Of a stretch of 64,000 nt of DNA, positions 1 to 8,500 are shown in pieces; the first letter of the stretch is position 1; each line of letters opens with the position of its first letter. Below the pieces are notes generated by a model, which saw only the letters and a program-made list of their open reading frames with translations, was not told the origin of the DNA and did no database searches. A program made the position numbers and the translations under genes. Source of the DNA: Bradyrhizobium zhanjiangense (lineage in GTDB: Bacteria > Pseudomonadota > Alphaproteobacteria > Rhizobiales > Xanthobacteraceae); NCBI RefSeq assembly GCF_004114935.1, contig NZ_CP022221.1, positions 1,819,001 through 1,883,000 of the forward strand, written 5' to 3'.

Positions 1-503
1 TGTACGGCCAACTTCAACGCGCTATCAGCGTTTGACGCGAGCCTGGACAGCAGCTGGGCCAGCATTTTGAACTCCTCGCTCGTCAGCATTCCAAACAACG
101 CGTCGTTGACCGGTCGCTGCAAGGCGGCAAGGCGGATCAACAGGCTCATTCCGCGCTGGGTGAGGGCAAGTTGCACCCGCCGTCCGTCTTCGGGATGGGG
201 GCTTTTCTCGAGCAGGCCGTCCGACACCAGTTTGTTGACCTCGTTGGTGACGAAGGCGCCGCTCAGGTACAGCCGTTCGGCGACCTGATTGACGCCCATC
301 GGTTCTTCCGCAGTCGAATTCTTGATGGCGATCAGGATCAGATATTGGGTCGCCGACAGGTCGACGAAGCCCGCGAATATTTCCCGGCAGGCTTCCAGGC
401 TGCGTCCAAACGCGAAATAGTCGTAGAGCAGGCCGCGAAGCGTGCGGTCTCCTTCCTTGTCGAGCAGCTCGGGTTTCGAGGCCGTCAAGAGCGCATCGGT
501 CAC
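1..503 (-). CDS. MarR-family transcriptional regulator (3' end cut by window)
   Basis: Reading the minus strand from a GTG at 503 gives about 167 residues running off the left edge, so the protein is nearly complete. A purine-rich GGAGAT ribosome binding site lies just upstream. The middle carries a winged helix-turn-helix (NQVAERLYLSGAFVTNEVNKL) followed by the wing segment EKSPHPEDGRRVQLALTQRG, the usual MarR layout. It is divergent from the monooxygenase-transporter operon starting at 658, the classic arrangement in which a MarR repressor is released by the pathway substrate. A palindrome at 594-612 is a candidate operator. The regulated pathway and the ligand are inference; the family assignment is firm. 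Confidence 0.88.
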   Translation of the reverse strand, partial: MTDALLTASKPELLDKEGDRTLRGLLYDYFAFGRSLEACREIFAGFVDLSATQYLILIAIKNSTAEEPMGVNQVAERLYLSGAFVTNEVNKLVSDGLLEKSPHPEDGRRVQLALTQRGMSLLIRLAALQRPVNDALFGMLTSEEFKMLAQLLSRLASNADSALKLAV

Positions 504-579
504 GCGGTCAATCTCCTCACCAAATCATAGCATTGCGGCTTGCCTAAGAAGCACGCATGCGCCCGCCCAGCAAGTGGGC

Positions 580-612
580 TTGACATTCCCAAATAGCTTT
601 GTAAGAAAGCTA
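580..612 (+). promoter_or_regulatory. Candidate -35 box and MarR operator palindrome
   Basis: Between the divergent MarR gene and the operon, TTGACA at 580-585 is a perfect -35 hexamer reading toward the operon; no good -10 box follows at 17 bp. Immediately downstream, 594-612 is the palindrome TAGCTTTGTAAGAAAGCTA, with perfect 7-bp arms around a 5-bp centre. Its size and position are typical of a MarR dimer site. Binding is inferred. Confidence 0.55.
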
Positions 613-657
613 GTTGAGAATTATAAATCAGGTGCCAGGCAACAAGGCGGGTGTTCC

Positions 658-1176
658 ATGGAGGACCGTGCATTCAGGCGTGCCCTCGGCGAATTCGCCA
701 CCGGCGTTGCGGTGGTGACCGCACGCGGGAGGGGGGAAGAGCTCATCGGCATGACCATGAGCTCGTTCAATTCGGTCTCGCTCGATCCGCCACTGGTTCT
801 GTTCAGCGTCGACCGCAAGGCTCGCAGCTTGCCCGCGATGCTCGAGGCCAAGGGATTTGCCGTGAACATTCTGGCGCGCGACCAGCAAGACATTTCCAAC
901 CAGTTCGCGCGCGCCCTCTCCAACAAATGGGACCAGGTGAGGACGTCGGTTGGTCATGCCGAGGCGCCGCTGATCTCGGGCGCGATGGCGCATTTCGAAT
1001 GCGCGCCTTACGCGGTCTACGAGGGCGGCGACCACGTGATCTTCGTCGTCCGTGTCATCAGGCACGCGAGCCGCTCCGAGGCGGCCGCTCCCCTGATCTT
1101 CTTTCGCGGTCAATACCGCGATCTGATCGATGAAACCCAGCGCGAGCCGACCTGGCCGCTTCCCATTCACTACTAG
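658..1176 (+). CDS. Flavin reductase (HpaC-type) component of a two-component monooxygenase
   Basis: This 172-residue protein matches the short-chain flavin reductase domain family (HpaC/DIM6/NTAB). It begins with a FRRALGEFATGVAVVTA-type segment, followed by the conserved MTMSSFNSVSLDPPLVLFS flavin-binding stretch and the AVNILARDQ segment. Such enzymes use NAD(P)H to supply reduced FAD or FMN to a separate oxygenase, here almost certainly the HpaB-type gene 20 bp downstream. The ATG at 658 was chosen because the family's conserved N-terminus starts there; a longer in-frame extension to 442 would run across the promoter and operator. It is the first gene of the operon and would be controlled by the MarR protein. 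Confidence 0.9.
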   Translation: MEDRAFRRALGEFATGVAVVTARGRGEELIGMTMSSFNSVSLDPPLVLFSVDRKARSLPAMLEAKGFAVNILARDQQDISNQFARALSNKWDQVRTSVGHAEAPLISGAMAHFECAPYAVYEGGDHVIFVVRVIRHASRSEAAAPLIFFRGQYRDLIDETQREPTWPLPIHY

Positions 1177-1196
1177 TTTCGAACCGGAGACCTGCG

Positions 1197-2666
1197 ATGC
1201 GTAGCGCAAAAGAATATCTGTCGGGCCTCAAGGATGGCCGGACCATCTACATCAACGGCGCCTCGGTTGGCGATGTCACGACGCACCATGCCTTCCGCAA
1301 TCTCGCCACCTCCATGGCCGGCTTGTTCGATTTCGCGAGCGCGCCCGCGAACGCGGAGCTGATGACATTCGACACGGGTGCAGGTCGCGCCAACCGCATC
1401 TGGCAGCTTCCGACCTCCTATGCCGAGCTCGTGACGCGGCGAAAGGCGCTGGAGGCGTGGACCTCGCTGCATGCCGGCTTCATGGGCCGGGCGCCGGACC
1501 ACGTGGCGTCCTGCATTTCCGGGCTCTACATGGGGCTCGACGTCTTCAAGTCGTATGATCCCGCCCGGGCCGGCGTGCTCGAGAGTTACTACCGCTACGC
1601 CCGCGATAAGGATCTTTATCTCACCTACGTCATCATCAATCCGCAGGCCGACCGCTCCAAGGGCGCTGCCGAACAGGCCGATCCGTTCCTCACCGCCGGC
1701 GTCGTCGACCGTGACGCGGAGGGGATCACGATCCGCGGCGCCAAGATGCTCGCCACCGGCGGCGTGGTGGCCGACGAGGTTTTCGTCACGACCATCCAGC
1801 CGATGCGTCCCGGCGAAGAGCGTTATGCGATGTCCTTCGCGATTCCGATGAACACGAAGGGCCTCAAGATGCTGTCGCGGAAGTCCTACGAGGATGCCGC
1901 CGGTGCAGTGTTCGACAATCCCTTGTCGAGCCGTTTCGACGAGAACGACTCGGTTCTCTATTTCGACGACGTGAAGGTGCCGTGGGACCGCGTCTTCATC
2001 GAAGGCAATGTCGAGATGTGCCAGAAGCAGTTTCACGCAACGCCCTGCCACGTCTACCAGAACTACCAGGCGATGGTCCGCCTGAGTGTGAAGCTCAAGT
2101 TTCTGACCGGCCTTGCGCATCGGACCGCCGACATGAACGGCGTTACCCAGTTCCCGCAGGTGCGCGAAATGCTTGGCCAGCTCGCGGCCGAGACCGGCAT
2201 GGTCGACGCGCTGGTGGCCGCGATGGAAGCCAAAGGCACGCAGGTCGGTCCCTATTTTATCCCGGACCGGCACACGCTCTATTCCGCGCAGGTGCTGACC
2301 CAGCAGCTCTATGGGCACGTCATCAACACGCTTCGCGAGCTCGCTGGCGGCGGCATGATCATGCTGCCTTCGTCGGTTGCGGACTTCGACAATCCGGAGA
2401 TCGCGGCCCTCATCGGCAAGACTCAGCAGTCGCCGAAAGCCAACTCGCATGATCGGGTGAAATTCTACAAGCTCGCCTGGGATGCTGTCGGCTCAGAGTT
2501 CGGCTCGCGCCACCAGCAATATGAGATGTTCTACGCCGGCGCGACCTTCGTTACCAAGGGTCACTCCTATCGCACCTACGATTGGGCCGGCGCCGACCGG
2601 CTGGTGCAGACCATGCTCGATTCCTACGACCTCAACGGCATCTCGACCGCCAGCAAAGCCGCCTGA
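1197..2666 (+). CDS. 4-hydroxyphenylacetate 3-hydroxylase family flavin-dependent monooxygenase
   Basis: The 489-residue protein has the length and layout of the HpaB family: an N-terminal SAKEYLSGLKDGRTIYINGASVGDV segment, a middle acyl-CoA-dehydrogenase-like fold with the KVPWDRVFIEGN motif, and the C-terminal RVKFYKLAWDAVGSEFGSRHQQYE signature. Family members use FADH2 from a partner reductase to hydroxylate phenols or related rings; the partner is encoded just upstream. The substrate cannot be read from the sequence. HpaB-like enzymes act on 4-hydroxyphenylacetate, chlorophenols, pyoverdine-type precursors and others. The neighbouring amidase and DUF2848 gene argue for a nitrogen-containing substrate rather than simple 4-hydroxyphenylacetate. 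That inference is moderate. Confidence 0.9.
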   Translation: MRSAKEYLSGLKDGRTIYINGASVGDVTTHHAFRNLATSMAGLFDFASAPANAELMTFDTGAGRANRIWQLPTSYAELVTRRKALEAWTSLHAGFMGRAPDHVASCISGLYMGLDVFKSYDPARAGVLESYYRYARDKDLYLTYVIINPQADRSKGAAEQADPFLTAGVVDRDAEGITIRGAKMLATGGVVADEVFVTTIQPMRPGEERYAMSFAIPMNTKGLKMLSRKSYEDAAGAVFDNPLSSRFDENDSVLYFDDVKVPWDRVFIEGNVEMCQKQFHATPCHVYQNYQAMVRLSVKLKFLTGLAHRTADMNGVTQFPQVREMLGQLAAETGMVDALVAAMEAKGTQVGPYFIPDRHTLYSAQVLTQQLYGHVINTLRELAGGGMIMLPSSVADFDNPEIAALIGKTQQSPKANSHDRVKFYKLAWDAVGSEFGSRHQQYEMFYAGATFVTKGHSYRTYDWAGADRLVQTMLDSYDLNGISTASKAA

Positions 2667-2683
2667 TCCGAAGGAGACAATCC

Positions 2684-3064
2684 ATGCCCGTCAACAAGAA
2701 GCACGACGAATTCTACACGCTCGACATGACCACCGGCTGGGAAGTGCCGGCGGGATATCCAGCCGGCATCCAGCAGAAGATCATCGCGGGTGGACTGGAC
2801 GAGGAGAACCGGCGCGGGACGCGGACGCGGCTGCTCCGCTTCGCGCCCGGCGTCTACACCACCGCGCCGTTCTCCCACGAATATTGGGAAGAGGTTTATC
2901 TGGTCTCGGGCGATTTGATCGTCGGCAACGATGCGAACGGCGAGGGCGGCAAGAGCTTCCCGCCGAACACGTACGCGTGCCGTCCCCCGCATGCGCCACA
3001 TGGGCCGTTCAAGTCGGTGAACGGCTGCCTCCTTCTGGAGATGCATTATTTCGATCCGGTGTGA
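2684..3064 (+). CDS. Cupin-domain protein
   Basis: A 126-residue single-domain protein with a cupin beta-barrel pattern: FAPGVYTTAPFSHEYWEEVYLVSGDLIVG resembles cupin motif 1, and PPHAPHGPFKS resembles motif 2. The start ATG at 2684 has AAGGAG eight bases upstream. It lies 17 bp after the monooxygenase and is clearly part of the same operon. Small cupins in catabolic operons can be ring-cleaving dioxygenases, isomerases or ligand sensors. The His/Glu residues that could bind metal (H-E-Y-W-E-E and H-A-P-H) are present, so a metal-dependent enzyme is plausible, but the reaction is unknown. Confidence 0.82.
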   Translation: MPVNKKHDEFYTLDMTTGWEVPAGYPAGIQQKIIAGGLDEENRRGTRTRLLRFAPGVYTTAPFSHEYWEEVYLVSGDLIVGNDANGEGGKSFPPNTYACRPPHAPHGPFKSVNGCLLLEMHYFDPV

Positions 3065-3117
3065 TCCGGATGGCTGCCGCACAACATCATTCGACCAGCC
3101 CAGGGGGAAGAGACATC

Positions 3118-4506
3118 ATGGCGTCCAGAGGTATTTCCATCGTAGTTGCGCGTTGCCTGTCGTCACTTGAATGGCTCTTCAGGCTGGACCGCGGCGTGCC
3201 GCAGGGCAAAGCCCGATGGATGGTGGATGGACTTGCCGGCGCGCTCGCGCTCGGTGTCGTAGCCGCGACGCCGGCCGCTGCGCAGGAGAAGCCAGCCGCG
3301 TTAGGGCTGGGCATCTTCACGTTCACATCCGGTCCTGCCGCAGCCTACGGCATGCCGGGCAAGAACGCAGCTGACCTCATGATCGACGAGATCAATGCAA
3401 AGGGCGGCATCGGAGGCGTGCCGCTCAGCGCGACCTATGTCGACGAGGCGCAGGGCGCACAAGGCGTGATCGCGGAATACCGCCGGCTCGCCGGGAACGC
3501 GAAGAACCAGGTGATGGTCGCCGCCTTGTCGAGCGCCAATTGTCTGGCGCTGGCGCCGCTCGCGGAGCAGCTTGAGGTCCCCACCGTGGGCTGGAACTGC
3601 GATACCCATCAGCTGCTGATCGACGGCAAGAGCAAATATGTGTTCCGGCCCAACGGAAACACCGTACCCGAATTCGTCGCTTACGCGATCTACCTGCTGG
3701 ACCGCAAACCCGATGTGAAGACGGTAGCGATCATCAACCCGGACTATGCGTTTGGTCATGACGCGGCGAAGATCTTCATCGCGGCGCTGAAAGTCCTGAA
3801 GCCTGATGTCGAGATCGTCGCTGAGCTCTATCCGAAGCTCGGCTCACCAAATTACCAGACCGAGATTTCTCGCCTCGCTACCGCCCGCCCGGACGTCGTC
3901 TTCTCAAATCTGTGGGGGGCCGATCTCGAGAACTTCGTTCGCCAGGCTGCGCCGCGTGGAATCTTCACGAGCAGCCAGGTGATCCTCGCGCTGGGCGAGA
4001 CAGTGCTGCAGCGCGTGCCTTTGCCCGACGGGGTGATCGTCGGAGTTCTCGGCGACGGCTGGTGGATGTCACCGGACGCCAAGGCCAAGCCGGAGACCGT
4101 GAAGTTTGCTGAGGCCTATAAGGCGCGCTTCGGCGAGTATCCGGTGTTCCCGTCGATCAAGATGGCCAACGCGCTCATCTATGTGAAAGCAGCCTACGAT
4201 GCCGCGATGCAGAAGAACGGCAGCAAATGGCCGACTCGTGCCGAGCTCGCCGACGCCATGAAGGGCAGCAAGGTCGAGACCCTGACCGGCACCGCGCAGA
4301 CGCGGGCCGACAATGACGGCCTAGTCGACCAGATCGTCGGTGTGACCGTAAAGACGTCGGCGCAGCAGTTTCCCGTCATTGGCGACATGGTCCGCTACAA
4401 GGGCGAGAGCCTGATGCCGCAGGCAGGTCAAGATCCGCTCGCGTGGATTGCGACGCTGAAGCCCGAGTTCGCCAAAGGCCTGCCGAAGCCTGGAAGCTAC
4501 AAATAG
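3118..4506 (+). CDS. ABC transporter substrate-binding protein, branched-chain amino acid type
   Basis: Periplasmic type-I binding protein of the LivJ/LivK family. Export is suggested by the hydrophobic stretch GLAGALALGVVAATPAAAQ with an A-x-A cleavage site. The start ATG at 3118 follows a GGGGGAAG site; it gives a long 33-residue lead before the hydrophobic core, so an internal start at 3217 is an alternative. Mature features include GPAAAYGMPGKNAADLMIDEIN, VDEAQGAQGVIAEYRRL and the AIINPDYAFGHDAAKIF segment, all typical of this family. It is followed by two permeases and two ATPases, so it most likely captures the aromatic or amide substrate metabolised by the rest of the operon. Confidence 0.9.
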   Translation: MASRGISIVVARCLSSLEWLFRLDRGVPQGKARWMVDGLAGALALGVVAATPAAAQEKPAALGLGIFTFTSGPAAAYGMPGKNAADLMIDEINAKGGIGGVPLSATYVDEAQGAQGVIAEYRRLAGNAKNQVMVAALSSANCLALAPLAEQLEVPTVGWNCDTHQLLIDGKSKYVFRPNGNTVPEFVAYAIYLLDRKPDVKTVAIINPDYAFGHDAAKIFIAALKVLKPDVEIVAELYPKLGSPNYQTEISRLATARPDVVFSNLWGADLENFVRQAAPRGIFTSSQVILALGETVLQRVPLPDGVIVGVLGDGWWMSPDAKAKPETVKFAEAYKARFGEYPVFPSIKMANALIYVKAAYDAAMQKNGSKWPTRAELADAMKGSKVETLTGTAQTRADNDGLVDQIVGVTVKTSAQQFPVIGDMVRYKGESLMPQAGQDPLAWIATLKPEFAKGLPKPGSYK

Positions 4507-4552
4507 GCCGGGATGAGGTTCACCTGATTTCAATGACGGAAGGTATAGGCCG

Positions 4553-5452
4553 ATGTTGAATGCAGTCATCCCCTTGCTGCTGGACAGTCTGGCGAGCGCC
4601 GCGTTGATCTTCTTCGCGGCGGTCGGCCTGACGCTCGTCTTCAGCGTGCTGCGAGTCCTCAATGTTGCCCATGGCAGCCTCTATTCGATCGGCGGCTATG
4701 TCGCGGCCTCGATCTGCCTGTTCATCGCGAGCCGGCAGCTCAACCCGTATTGGTCGTTCCTGGCGCTCCTGTTTAGTGCCGTGTGCGTCGCGGCGATATT
4801 CGGTCCGTTGATCGAACGGGGTCTCGTCCGCTGGACCTATGGCAAGTCGGAGGCCGTGCAGATCCTGATCACGTTCGGGCTGTTCCTCATTCTGGAGGAT
4901 CTCCAGCGCGTGATCTTTGGCGTGCAGTCCTTCTACGAAGACGCGCCGATGCGACTGCTCGGCACCACCGCGATCGGTGGCGTCGTCTATCTCAACTACC
5001 AGATCCTCCTGATCGGCATGGCGCTCCTCGTCGTCATTGGCCTGCGGCTCTTGATCAACCACACCCGGCTAGGGCGCCTGATCACGGCCGTCGTCACTGA
5101 CCGCGAGATGGCGCAGTCGATCGGCATCGACACCAACCGTATCTTCATTCTGGCGTTCTCGCTCGGCGTGTTCCTGGCAGCACTGGGCGGCGCGCTGGCG
5201 ACGCCGACGTCTGGCATCGCTCCGGGGCTCGGCGCCGACACCATGGTGCTCGCCTTTGCCGTTGCGGCGATCGGCGGTCTCGGACAGATCGAGGGAGCGG
5301 CCCTGGCCTCGCTGATCGTCGGCCTGGCGCGCGTGCTCGCGATATATCTGGCGCCGTCGCTGGATGCCGTCGCACCCTATGCAGCGATGCTTGTCGTTCT
5401 CCTGATCCGTCCCTACGGGCTGTTCGGGTCGGTGGCGGCGCGGAGGATATGA
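4553..5452 (+). CDS. ABC transporter permease, LivH family
   Basis: A 299-residue, very hydrophobic inner-membrane protein with about eight predicted membrane segments. The NVAHGSLYSIGGYVA segment near the N-terminus and the AIGGLGQIEGAALASLIVG segment near the C-terminus are characteristic of LivH permeases. It would form the transmembrane channel together with the LivM-type protein encoded next, whose start overlaps this stop codon in an ATGA arrangement. Substrate specificity follows the binding protein upstream. Confidence 0.92.
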   Translation: MLNAVIPLLLDSLASAALIFFAAVGLTLVFSVLRVLNVAHGSLYSIGGYVAASICLFIASRQLNPYWSFLALLFSAVCVAAIFGPLIERGLVRWTYGKSEAVQILITFGLFLILEDLQRVIFGVQSFYEDAPMRLLGTTAIGGVVYLNYQILLIGMALLVVIGLRLLINHTRLGRLITAVVTDREMAQSIGIDTNRIFILAFSLGVFLAALGGALATPTSGIAPGLGADTMVLAFAVAAIGGLGQIEGAALASLIVGLARVLAIYLAPSLDAVAPYAAMLVVLLIRPYGLFGSVAARRI

Positions 5453-6375
5453 TGCGAACGATCACTGCCGCCGCGGCGGTCCTCGTCCTCGCGCTGTTGC
5501 CTGTGGCCGCGCCCTGGCTTCAGTTCGTCCTGACTCTAGCGATCGCCAAGGGGTTTGCGGCCCTCGGCGTCGCCGTGCTGCTCCGCGCCGGGCTGATCTC
5601 GATCGGTCATGCGATGTTCTTTGCCGCGAGCGCCTATGCGGTGGCGTTCCTGGCGCGCGCCGGCGTGAACGATCTTGGGCTGCTGCTGATTCTGTCGGTG
5701 CTGGGCGGTGCGCTCGTGGGCGCCATCGCCGGATCGTTTCTCGTCCGCTATCGCGCGATCTTCTTCGCGATGTTGAATCTTGCGGTCTCCATGGTGTTTT
5801 ACGCGCTGTGCGCAAAACTGTATGGCGTCACCGGCGGGACCGACGGTATCCCTGTGCCGGTCCCGGCTGTGTTTGGCGTCGTGCTCGGCGAACCGGCCTT
5901 CAAGAGCGTGCTGTTCTATTTCAGCCTCGGGCTGATGATGCTCGTTGGCCTTGCCGTGGAGCGCTACCTGAACAGCCCGCTAGGTCATGCGCTCTCGGCG
6001 GTCCATACCAACGAGATCAGGCTCGAATATCTGGGCATTCCGGTCTGGGCGGTTCTGCTGATCGCCTATGTCGTCTCGGCGGCGCTCGCCGGACTTGGCG
6101 GCGCCATAGCCGGCCTTGCGATCGGTCGCGTGGTCCCGGATTTCGCGTTCTGGACTGCCTCCGGCCACCTCGTGCTGATCGCCGTGCTCGGCGGGATCGG
6201 CGGCGTTCTGGGCGCCTTCATAGGTGCCTTGTTTCTGGAATTGCTGCACAGCGCGGCGGTGACCGTCACCGATTCCTGGAATTTGATCGTGGGCACGACG
6301 CTGATCATCGTGATCATCTTCATGCCGCAGGGGATCTATGGATTGTTCGCGCGCAAGGAGGCGACGAGCCTATGA
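5449..6375 (+). CDS. ABC transporter permease, LivM family
   Basis: A 308-residue inner-membrane permease with about eight to nine hydrophobic segments. The AGLISIGHAMFFAASAYAVAFLA stretch and the GGTDGIPVPVP loop are LivM hallmarks, as is the NEIRLEYLGIPV cytoplasmic loop that contacts the ATPases. Two ATG codons in tandem (5449 and 5452) are possible starts; the first overlaps the livH stop, implying translational coupling. The 3' end likewise overlaps the following ATPase by ATGA. Confidence 0.92.
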   Translation: MMRTITAAAAVLVLALLPVAAPWLQFVLTLAIAKGFAALGVAVLLRAGLISIGHAMFFAASAYAVAFLARAGVNDLGLLLILSVLGGALVGAIAGSFLVRYRAIFFAMLNLAVSMVFYALCAKLYGVTGGTDGIPVPVPAVFGVVLGEPAFKSVLFYFSLGLMMLVGLAVERYLNSPLGHALSAVHTNEIRLEYLGIPVWAVLLIAYVVSAALAGLGGAIAGLAIGRVVPDFAFWTASGHLVLIAVLGGIGGVLGAFIGALFLELLHSAAVTVTDSWNLIVGTTLIIVIIFMPQGIYGLFARKEATSL

Positions 6376-7118
6376 CGCGTCCCATCCTGGAAGCAAAAGG
6401 CCTCCATGTCTCGTTCAACGGCGTCAAGGCCGCGGACGACGTCAGCATCGCGATTCACGACGGCGAGTTCCTCGCGATCATCGGTCCGAACGGATCTGGC
6501 AAGACGACGCTGCTGAATATCTGCACGGGCTATATCCGACCGAAATCGGGCAGCGTGCTGCTCGACGGCCACGACATCACCCGTCTGTCGCCGCGTGCCA
6601 TCGCGCGCCGTGGCGTCGCCCGCGCATTCCAGATTCCGCAGCTCTTCTCCGCACAGCGCGTCATCGAGAACATGATGTTGGCGCTCGCGGCAACGGATGG
6701 TCTCTGGAGCGCGGTCCGCCCGCTCGAAACGGTGAGACGGCGTGAAGAGGCATGCGAATTGCTCGACCTTGTCGGGCTCGCCGGGGATGCCGACCGGATC
6801 AGCAGCACGCTGCCCGAAGGGCATCGCAAGCTGCTGGACATTGCGGTTGCCCTGGCGCTGAAGCCGAGGCTGCTGCTGCTCGATGAGCCGACCAGTGGCG
6901 TGAGCGCCCTCGAACGCTTCCCGCTCATGGAGGCGCTCATGGGCGCGCTGCGCCAGCGCCGCATCACGGCGCTGTTCGTGGAGCACGACATGGACGTGGT
7001 CGCGCGTTATGCGAGCCGCGTCCTGGTGTGGAACGCCGGCAACATCATGGCCGAGGGGCGGCCCGACGAGGTGTTCAGCAACGCGCGAGTTCGCCAACGT
7101 GTCGTAGGGGTGGCCTAA
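6372..7118 (+). CDS. ABC transporter ATP-binding protein, LivG family
   Basis: A 248-residue nucleotide-binding subunit. Walker A is GPNGSGKTT near residue 36, Walker B is LLLLDEPTSGVS, and the H-loop is VEHDMD. The signature motif is LPEGHRK rather than LSGGQ, which is a common variant in LivG proteins. The start codon overlaps the permease stop by four bases. It would pair with the LivF-type ATPase that follows to power uptake. Confidence 0.92.
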   Translation: MTRPILEAKGLHVSFNGVKAADDVSIAIHDGEFLAIIGPNGSGKTTLLNICTGYIRPKSGSVLLDGHDITRLSPRAIARRGVARAFQIPQLFSAQRVIENMMLALAATDGLWSAVRPLETVRRREEACELLDLVGLAGDADRISSTLPEGHRKLLDIAVALALKPRLLLLDEPTSGVSALERFPLMEALMGALRQRRITALFVEHDMDVVARYASRVLVWNAGNIMAEGRPDEVFSNARVRQRVVGVA

Positions 7119-7810
7119 TGCTCAGCCTCGACAAGGTCAGCGTCTCGATCGAGGGCGTCCGCGTCCTGCGCGGCGTCAGTTGCGAGATCATCGCGCGCAA
7201 GACGACGGTGTTGATCGGGCGCAACGGCGCCGGCAAGACCACGACGTTACGCGCGATCATGGGTCTCATCGCGCTCGACGAGGGCTCCGTCCGCCTGGAC
7301 GCCGACGATCTCGGCAGCAGGCCTGCGCACACCCGCGCTCGCGCCGGGATCGGCTACGCGCCGGAGGACCGGCGTCTCATTCCGGAGTTGAGCGTGGAGG
7401 AGAACATCCGTCTTCCGGCGCTGGCGCTGAAGCTCGACCGTGCCGAGATCGCGCGCAGGCTGGACGAGATCTATCAGCTGTTGCCCGAATTGCACGTGAT
7501 GCGTTCCCGGCCCGCGGGCGGTGTCTCCGGAGGACAGGGGAAGATGGTCGCGCTCGGGCGCGCACTGACGGTGGCACGTAAGGTCCTGCTGCTCGACGAG
7601 CCCTTCCAAGGGCTGGCACCGGCCCTCGCGCTCGACTATGCGCGAACGCTCGGCGAACTACGCAAGCATCGGCCGGAGCTGGCCATGCTGATCACCGAAT
7701 CGTCGCCCGCGCTGCTCGACCGGATCGCCGACAGGACGCTGCAGATCGAGCGCGGCGAAGTCCTGACCACATCGAGCAAGGATAGGGAAATCCATGTTGC
7801 TGCAATTTGA
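7118..7810 (+). CDS. ABC transporter ATP-binding protein, LivF family
   Basis: A 230-residue ATPase with Walker A GRNGAGKTT, signature VSGGQGK and Walker B VLLLDEPFQGLAP. The ATG at 7118 shares its A with the upstream TAA stop; an earlier in-frame ATG at 7028 lies inside the upstream gene and adds non-family sequence. The end is unusual: the next gene starts inside this one, giving a 17-bp overlap, so its translation is probably coupled. The H-loop position reads TESSP, with a serine-rich stretch where many ATPases have a histidine (EHD/EQN type). LivF proteins vary here, so this alone does not indicate inactivity. Confidence 0.9.
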   Translation: MLSLDKVSVSIEGVRVLRGVSCEIIARKTTVLIGRNGAGKTTTLRAIMGLIALDEGSVRLDADDLGSRPAHTRARAGIGYAPEDRRLIPELSVEENIRLPALALKLDRAEIARRLDEIYQLLPELHVMRSRPAGGVSGGQGKMVALGRALTVARKVLLLDEPFQGLAPALALDYARTLGELRKHRPELAMLITESSPALLDRIADRTLQIERGEVLTTSSKDREIHVAAI

Positions 7811-8477
7811 ACGCCTCGCCAATGACAGGACCGACCGCATTGCCGTCGAGATTGGGTCCCTTGTCATCGCAGGCTGGGCGGGGAGGGATGCCGCGGCGAT
7901 CGAGCACCATATCGAGGAGCTCGCTGCGCTCGGCATTCCGCGTCCCTCGACGACGCCGCTCTATTACCGCGTCGCGGCCCAAACCTTGACCCAGGACAGC
8001 CGCCTCTTCGTGCTCGGGCCGGACAGTTCCGGCGAGATTGAACCGGTCATTGTCGCAATGGCTGACGGGCTGTGGGTCGGGATCGGATCCGACCATACTG
8101 ACCGCAAGGCGGAAGCCTCGGGCATCGCCCTTTCCAAGCAGCTCTGCGGCAAGCCGGTCGGCCCGCGGCTCTGGTCATACGCTGATGTCGAGGGACATTG
8201 GGATGAGCTGGTCCTTCGCTCGTGGGCGACGATCGACGGGAAACGGGTTCTCTACCAGGAGAGCCCGGTGTCCGCGCTCAGGACACCGCGCGACCTCATT
8301 CATCGCCACACCGGTACGGACATGCTGCGCGCCGGCACGCTGATGTTTTGCGGCACGCCAGGCGCGATCGGCGGCATTCGGCCGGGCACGCGTTTCGAGA
8401 TGGAGCTGAAGGATCCGGTCCTCAACCGGTCCCTGACCCATAGCTACGACATCGACGTTCTGCCAGTCGTCTCCTGA
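7794..8477 (+). CDS. DUF2848-family protein
   Basis: The 227-residue protein matches DUF2848, a family with a fold related to fumarylacetoacetate hydrolase. Seen in the sequence are the IAGWAGRDAAAIEHHIEEL start, the PLYYRVA segment, the GSDHTDRKAE segment and the C-terminal GGIRPGTRFEMELKDPVL stretch. The family has no firm biochemical role that I know of; it commonly sits beside amidases and ABC transporters. Its start lies inside the livF-type gene, tying its expression to the transporter. By analogy with the fumarylacetoacetase fold it could hydrolyse a C-C or C-N bond in a ring-opened intermediate, but this is inference. Confidence 0.85.
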   Translation: MLLQFERLANDRTDRIAVEIGSLVIAGWAGRDAAAIEHHIEELAALGIPRPSTTPLYYRVAAQTLTQDSRLFVLGPDSSGEIEPVIVAMADGLWVGIGSDHTDRKAEASGIALSKQLCGKPVGPRLWSYADVEGHWDELVLRSWATIDGKRVLYQESPVSALRTPRDLIHRHTGTDMLRAGTLMFCGTPGAIGGIRPGTRFEMELKDPVLNRSLTHSYDIDVLPVVS

Positions 8478-8500
8478 TCCTTCTCTCCCGGACGCGTGTC

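Noticed and set aside
1173..2450. 425-residue minus-strand frame opposite the HpaB-type gene
   Set aside because: Antisense of a clearly coding gene; His/Arg-rich composition and no motif.
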